Shown: positions 57,311-62,264 of the stretch, piece by piece
Layout: each line of letters begins with the position of its first letter
Position numbering within the stretch: the stretch's first letter is position 1
Source: Nemertoderma westbladi
Taxonomy: Eukaryota > Xenacoelomorpha > Nemertodermatida > Nemertodermatidae
Assembly: GCA_032718475.1 (NCBI GenBank)
Contig: JAUCBJ010002150.1
Span: 1 to 62,264, forward strand
DNA length: 62,264 bases
Direction: 5' to 3'
Made by a program: the position numbers and the translations under genes
The notes under the pieces: generated by a model
The model's input: only the letters and a program-made list of their open reading frames with translations
The model's database searches: none
Told to the model about the DNA's origin: nothing

Positions 57311-57421
57311 TTGTCGGGTGAAAAATATACCTGAATGTTTAACCCGTGCTGGGCAAGTGAAAGCTTCAACTAAAGAGACATAAAAACACTTTGAATGAAA
57401 TCATTAAGGATCTGGAATGTT

Positions 57422-58828
57422 CTACCTCATTGTTACTAGTTCCTCGGCACCGGTTGGGTGGATAGCCAAGGTGTTATCGAAGTCAGCCTTAGTCGCCCCC
57501 ATGGTAACGGCCACGGCGAACCCCTGCAACATTTCGTCGCATCCCAGACCCATCATATGCAGACCAACCACCCGCTCCTCCTCGCCGACGCAGACCAACT
57601 TCATCCTGGTTGACTGAGACTTACTCGTGATCGCGTAGTAAAGATTACCGAACTGCGACTGGTAGATCTTCACGTTTCCCGCGCCGTATTTAGCTTTGGC
57701 TTCCTCCTCGGTTAAACCCACCGTCCCTATCGGCGGATGACTGAAGACCACGGTCGGGATTACCGAGTAATCGAGACGAGCCGCGGATTGCGCGTCGAAC
57801 AATCGATCGGAGAGCTTGCGACCCGCCTTTACGGCGACCGGGGTGAGCAGCGCCCGCCCGCAGACATCCCCCAGGGCGTAGACGCCCCGGCAACTCGTGT
57901 TCTGGAACTCGTCAACCTCTATACTACCGCGGGGGTTGAGTTTCACCGAAGTCTCGGCTAGACCTATATCGACGTTGGGACTCCTTCCCACGGCCCATAT
58001 CAAACAATCAACATCCGATATATTTCCACCCCTATCGGTAGAAACGGTTAACAAACCTTTATCCGATTTGCTAACTGATGTAACATTCGTGCTTTTCTGC
58101 AAGTCGATTCCCGCAGATACAATTTCGCTTGTCAGAGAAACACTTATCATACTATCGAACGTACGAAGGACGTTTTCTTTACGTATCAGAAAACTAACGC
58201 TAGACCCCAAAGCGTTGAGAATACCAGCTAACTCCACCCCAATGTAACCGGCGCCAACTACCACAGTACGTCTGGGTAACGCCTCGAGCTCAAAGAACCC
58301 GTCTGATGTAATACCCAGATCGGCTCCGGGCACGTTGCTAGGGAATATGGGACGCCCCCCCGTCGCTATAGTAACGTGGTCCGCTGTATAGACGGCGTCA
58401 CCGACTTTGACTTTTCGTTCGCCGATAAACCGGGCTTCCCCCTCGATCAAACAAACTTTATTTTTATCCAATCCTTTCTCGTAGATACCGTTCAGTTTCG
58501 ATATGTAGGCGTCGCGTTTCTGTTTCACAACAGGCCACGCGGCTTTCCCTATTGGTTGCGAGGCGTCGCCTTTAGATAAAACGTTGAAGCCGTAGTCAGT
58601 AAGATACCCGTGGTCTATGGATTCCGCGTGGCTGGCTGTGTTGAACATTATTTTCTTGGGAACGCAACCTACGTTCACGCAGGTGCCGCCTAGCTTCCCG
58701 TTCTCTATAAGCGCAACTTTAGCGCCGTACTGCCCCGCACGATTAGCGCTTGCGATCCCACCGGATCCACCACCGACAACCAGATAGTCGAACTTTATTG
58801 CCGAAGGAATAATTGGAGGCATATTCAT
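57422..58828 (-). CDS. GSR: Glutathione reductase
   Basis: A complete 468-residue flavoprotein that reduces glutathione disulfide with NADPH. Seen: FAD-binding GGGSGG (19-24) after a short N-terminus, redox disulfide [13 protein letters not shown] (Cys 50 and Cys 55), NADPH-binding [11 protein letters not shown] (192-202), the Arg pair that selects NADPH phosphate (IRKENVLR, 216 and 222), the second FAD motif YALGDVCG (Asp 321), and the dimer-interface catalytic pair HPTGAEE (His 457, Glu 462). Length fits the family without a mitochondrial leader. The C-terminus lacks the extra redox motif of thioredoxin reductases, so that alternative is excluded. The start at 58828 (MNM) fits the family N-terminus. 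The gene has no introns and is GC-richer than its surroundings; animal homologues normally have introns, so a retrocopy origin is possible, yet every active-site residue is kept. Confidence 0.95.
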   Translation of the reverse strand: MNMPPIIPSAIKFDYLVVGGGSGGIASANRAGQYGAKVALIENGKLGGTCVNVGCVPKKIMFNTASHAESIDHGYLTDYGFNVLSKGDASQPIGKAAWPVVKQKRDAYISKLNGIYEKGLDKNKVCLIEGEARFIGERKVKVGDAVYTADHVTIATGGRPIFPSNVPGADLGITSDGFFELEALPRRTVVVGAGYIGVELAGILNALGSSVSFLIRKENVLRTFDSMISVSLTSEIVSAGIDLQKSTNVTSVSKSDKGLLTVSTDRGGNISDVDCLIWAVGRSPNVDIGLAETSVKLNPRGSIEVDEFQNTSCRGVYALGDVCGRALLTPVAVKAGRKLSDRLFDAQSAARLDYSVIPTVVFSHPPIGTVGLTEEEAKAKYGAGNVKIYQSQFGNLYYAITSKSQSTRMKLVCVGEEERVVGLHMMGLGCDEMLQGFAVAVTMGATKADFDNTLAIHPTGAEELVTMR

Positions 58829-59293
58829 TCAGTTTCAGTTACTCAGTCAGTATTCCTATACCGGTATCAGATGGGCCTATATTGTTACAGTTAGGCCTAA
58901 TTACATAATTCAGTAATTATCAGATTATAGGCCTATATTATGTATTATATGAAATATATCGTATAATATTATAACAGTATAAACTGATAAAGGCCTATCA
59001 ACTGATCTATAACTACAAACTATCAGCATCATCTCAGACTTTCTAACACTGCCCCCATGCCCGCCCACTGTAACACAGTAACAGAAACAGACTAGACTGC
59101 TAGACTAACTACGGCTGCCTTACTACCGTACCAAATATCGCTACCCTACGCTTACGCGCTACCGGCAACCTACAGAACATACCTACGGCTACGGCTACGG
59201 TAGGCCTGGTGCCTAGTGCAGTAGTGGCCAGGCCAGGCGGTACCGGTAGGTGATAGTTCTGTTCTGTTTATAACCGAAGCATTACAGCCATTC
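58829..59293. other. Upstream of glutathione reductase, no further gene
   Basis: AGGCCTA words recur (58872, 58894, 58930, 58993, 59202) and a (GGCTAC)n-like stretch lies at 59183-59200. Promoter position cannot be fixed. Confidence 0.35.
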
Positions 59294-61463
59294 CAGCGTA
59301 ACGGTCGTGACATTCCGCATGGGTTTCCGGTATTAATGAGTATTCTAAGGGCACATGGAAGAATGATATTGAAAAGATATTACTATGATATGATCCTAAG
59401 ATATGGACCTTTAATAAAATCGAAACCGCACTGGAATACATTACGTTTTATTGATTGTATTCCAGTTTAAAGTTGGCGTAACGGTCGTGACTGAAATGGA
59501 CAAGCTTTTTAGAGACTCCTACACATTATAAATTTCTATCGAATTTACTGTACTTATTTAGCGTTACTTATGTCAGACTAACATGTTAATAGATAGAGTT
59601 TAAAATGAAATTAACAGTATGGCAATATAGTATCATTAGAGAATGTGGCAATCAATTAACCAGCGTAACGGTCGTGACATAGTTTCGTAACGGTTGTGAC
59701 ATTATCGATTTTCACATAAATCTGAATTTCAAAAAATGGTAAGGTATTAGAGTTAGGTATTGATATCGATTTCAGGCAGGTTTTCTTGTACGCTGATTTT
59801 AATAGAAGGCTTTTTACATTCCGCAATTGAACACATCTACCATTTTTGGTGCTAAAATGAAAAGTGCAAGTAACAAGTATTTTTCAAATTAATGAAAACA
59901 ACTAGACTTGTAGGAATGGTATTTATTTCAATTACATATAGGTTTTCTGGTACGCCGATTTCAATGGAAGGCTTTTTAAATTCCGCAGTTGAACACATCT
60001 ACTATTTTTGGCGCTAAAATGAAAAGTGCAAGTAAACAGCATTTTTCAAATTAATGAAAACAACTAGACTTGTAGGAATGGTGTTTATTTCAATTACATA
60101 CAGGTTTTCTGGTGCGCTGATTTCAATGGAAGGCTTTTTAAATTCCGCAGTTGAACACACCTACCATTTTTGGTGCTAAATTGAAAAGTGCAAGTAACCA
60201 GCATTTTTCAAATTAGTGAAAACAATAAGAATTGTAGGAATGGTATTTATTTCAATTACATACAGGTTTTCTGGTACGCCGATTTCAATGGAAGGCTTTT
60301 TAAATTCCGCAGTTGAACGCACCTACTGACCTACCGTTTTTGGTGCTAAAATGAAAAGTGCAAGTAACCAGCATTTTTAAAATTAGTTGAAACAATAAGA
60401 ATTGTAGGAATGGTATTTATTTCAATTACATATCAGGTTTTCTGGTACGCCGATTTCAATAGAAGGCTTTTTAAATTCCGCAGTTGAACACATCTACTGA
60501 CATACCATTTTTGGTGCTAAAATGAAAAGTGCAAGTAACCAGCATTTTTCAAATTAGTGAAAACAACTAGAATTGTACGAATGGTGTTTCTTTCTCTATT
60601 ACATACAGTTTTTCCTGCTGTTCTGGTACGCCGATTTCAATGGAAGGCTTTTTAAATTCCGCAGTTGACTGGTTGAACATACCTACCATTTTTGGTGCTA
60701 AAATGAAAAGTGCAAGTAAACAGCATTTTTCAAATTAGTGAAAACAACTAGACTTGTAGGAATGGTGTTTATTTCAATTACATACAGGTTTTCTGGTGCG
60801 CTGATTTCAATGGAAGGCTTTTTAAATTCCGCAGTTGAATACACCTACAATGTTCGGTGCTAAAATGAAAAGTGCAAGAGTAAATAAACATAATTTTTCA
60901 AATTTTGCAGATTATATGTAAGCAGCCATACGTTCTACTGTTCTATGTAGTATTGTAAGCTGATATTTTGGTTATTATGTGTACTACCTGATTACAGTAT
61001 AATTATAATTACATCCCACTGCAGCAGTGGTATGCAGTAAATGATGGAGATACAAATTAATTTATACTGTATAATAATGATTCCTAAGTTTGTGTCACAA
61101 CCGTTACGGTCATAAGTGCTCTTATGGCACATTATAGGTTAAGAAGAAACCTTTGTACACCCAATATTACAATTATCACTTTGTGTGGAATCATATTCCA
61201 AAATGTAATCTAAATGGAGAGTAAAAAAGACGACCTTTCGTTCCTTGAATTATACATGCTATGCTAATATTCCCATTTCCCACATGTTAATGTCACGACC
61301 GTTACGCTGATTACTACAACTGGAACATACAGTCAAGTTAAACTATATGACTCAAACAATTGATACGAACCACCTAACGATAGATATAAAAGATTATAAC
61401 CATTACTGCCGGGGATATGGAGATATTGGAAAAACTTGTTCTTCAGCGTAACGGTCGTGACAT
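59294..61463. mobile_element. Cluster of an inverted 20-bp motif around a tandem repeat; possible non-autonomous DNA transposon
   Basis: CAGCGTAACGGTCGTGACAT is present exactly at 59294-59313, 59661-59680 and 61444-61463, and exactly reversed at 61290-61309. Shorter versions of the core GTAACGGTCGTGAC lie at 59477-59490, 59687-59700 (one change) and, reversed with one change, 61094-61107. None is seen elsewhere in the window. Repeated terminal and subterminal motifs in both orientations are typical of transposase-binding sites in non-autonomous DNA elements. I could not fix ends or target duplications. No coding region lies inside. Confidence 0.5.
59779..60900. repeat. 162-180-bp tandem repeat, seven units
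   Basis: GGTTTTCTGGTACGCCGATT-type words start units at about 59779, 59941, 60103, 60265, 60436, 60607 and 60787. Shared blocks are AAGGCTTTTTAAATTCCGCA, GTTGAACACA, TTTTTGGTGCTAAAATGAAA and AGTGCAAGTAA. Units lengthen from 162 to 180 bp toward the right through small duplications. The array sits in the middle of the inverted-motif cluster. Confidence 0.93.
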
Positions 61464-62264
61464 ATTTTCCATCCACTCATTACAATGCTATTAGAAAAAT
61501 ATTTATTAGTTGTACATTATTTAACCGACATAGCTAATTACTACATAGATATAAGATTCTGAAAAACATATGACATTGCCAGTTTGGTAATTATCATGCC
61601 ATTTTGGTTTGTATGTAATTATGCCAAAAATATTGAATTTTTGGCATTTTTTAAATCACATTTTGCGGACGCCGTAAAAAAAAATTGGCGAGGGTTATGG
61701 AACATTTGAAAGCAGTTTTATGAAGCACAATATGTGTGCTACACACTCAATACAAAATAAATGCATTTCTAAGTACTTTCATTTTTCACCAAAAGGTTTA
61801 CTTTTGCTTGGAATGGCTGATTACTGCATTAGGATTACTGGATTAAGACCTGCCTGCCCTACAGCCCCCCTACCGCTCAGCCGCTACCGGTAGTACCGGT
61901 GTCGGTAGTGATTATAATTTTGTATTTTTAGGTACCGGTCTACTCTGCCGGTACCAGGTGGTACCGGTACTCGGGTACTGCACTGTCAGACTGTTCAGCT
62001 GTTTGAATTTTTACTAGGTCTCGCCTCTCGCCTCTCTGCCTATGGCAATATGGTAAAAATAGGTAAAAATATTATGAATAGCGTAATCTCGGTAATCTGC
62101 AGGCCTATGGTACTTACCGGTACTGCTGTTAGGCTGTACTGGTGGTACCGGTACAGATCCGCGAGATCACAGTAGGCCAGAAACGGGAACGAGTGAAATT
62201 CAAATTTCCCGCGGGAGCCATTCAGCAATTAACTGTAATCGTTGCAAATATGTAATAACACAAG
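61464..62264. other. No gene supported
   Basis: AT-rich up to 61800. From 61860 to 62160 the palindromic word ACCGGT and its GGTACCGG variant recur about ten times. A small inverted pair (ATGCCAAAAAT...ATTTTTGGCAT) lies at 61620-61650. Confidence 0.35.

Noticed and set aside
56801-57369. Minus-strand Pro/Thr/Gln-rich proteins
   Set aside because: They are translations of the 32-bp minisatellite; all frames stay open only because the unit lacks stops.
57690-58579. Frames overlapping glutathione reductase on both strands
   Set aside because: They are shadows of a GC-rich coding exon; the enzyme frame explains the region fully.

Overview
The window is eukaryotic and metazoan. It holds secreted and membrane proteins built from animal modules (fibrinogen-related, EGF, PAN/apple, fibronectin III-like, trypsin-fold protease), at least one clear GT-AG intron, several non-LTR retrotransposons and a very large load of tandem repeats. 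Short AGGCCT- and ACCGGT-containing words recur in the non-coding DNA, as in many marine invertebrates. I cannot name the phylum from the sequence alone; echinoderm, hemichordate, lancelet and mollusc all remain possible. Nothing bacterial is present. By my count about 40 percent of the window is satellite or minisatellite DNA.

Layout. 0.27-5.9 kb is a satellite of about 416 bp x 13, followed by a 31-bp repeat. 7.5-9.15 kb is a pyrimidine-rich tract with about 25 regularly spaced short hairpins whose arms covary. 9.2-13.0 kb (minus) is a damaged Gag-like gene with a coiled coil, an Asn-rich stretch and a CCHC zinc knuckle, next to an LTR-like sequence at 13.1-13.7 kb that has a diverged relative at 25.05-25.45 kb. 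13.97-16.16 kb (minus) is an intact single-exon transmembrane protein (FN3-like, PAN, EGF). 16.5-19.3 kb holds a foldback element, a 31-base G run, a dimeric tandem repeat and a perfect 24-bp-arm hairpin.

19.4-28.7 kb is a segmental duplication. Two copies of a gene for a type II membrane protein with a Ser/Thr stalk and a fibrinogen-related domain (FReD) each have a 23-bp minisatellite starting about 240-260 bp upstream of the start codon. The first copy lost its 3' end at an A14/G13 homopolymer junction; the second is intact. Between them lies a young 5'-truncated LINE with a 57-bp target-site duplication. Two more decayed members of the FReD family lie at 38.9-39.2 and 42.2-43.0 kb.

29.2-35.5 kb is a 35-bp minisatellite of about 182 copies with a 53-unit higher-order repeat. 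36.3-39.5 kb is old LINE and repeat debris. 40.15-40.91 kb (minus) holds the last two exons of a trypsin-fold protease with an elastase-like pocket. 43.4-50.6 kb is a dead LINE (B) split by a nearly full-length LINE (A; ORF1 plus endonuclease/RT ORF2) with a 12-bp target-site duplication. 51.0-56.0 kb is a 46-bp minisatellite of about 108 copies with a 693-bp higher-order repeat. 57.4-58.8 kb (minus) is a complete intronless glutathione reductase gene with a 32-bp minisatellite just downstream. 59.3-61.5 kb has a 20-bp motif repeated exactly in both orientations around a seven-copy tandem repeat of 162-180 bp, possibly a non-autonomous DNA transposon.

The likely working host genes are the FReD gene at 25.7 kb, the EGF/PAN membrane gene, the protease (partial here) and glutathione reductase. 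All lie on the minus strand. They do not form a pathway; the first two are cell-surface proteins, and the window reads as a repeat-rich, rapidly remodelled locus.
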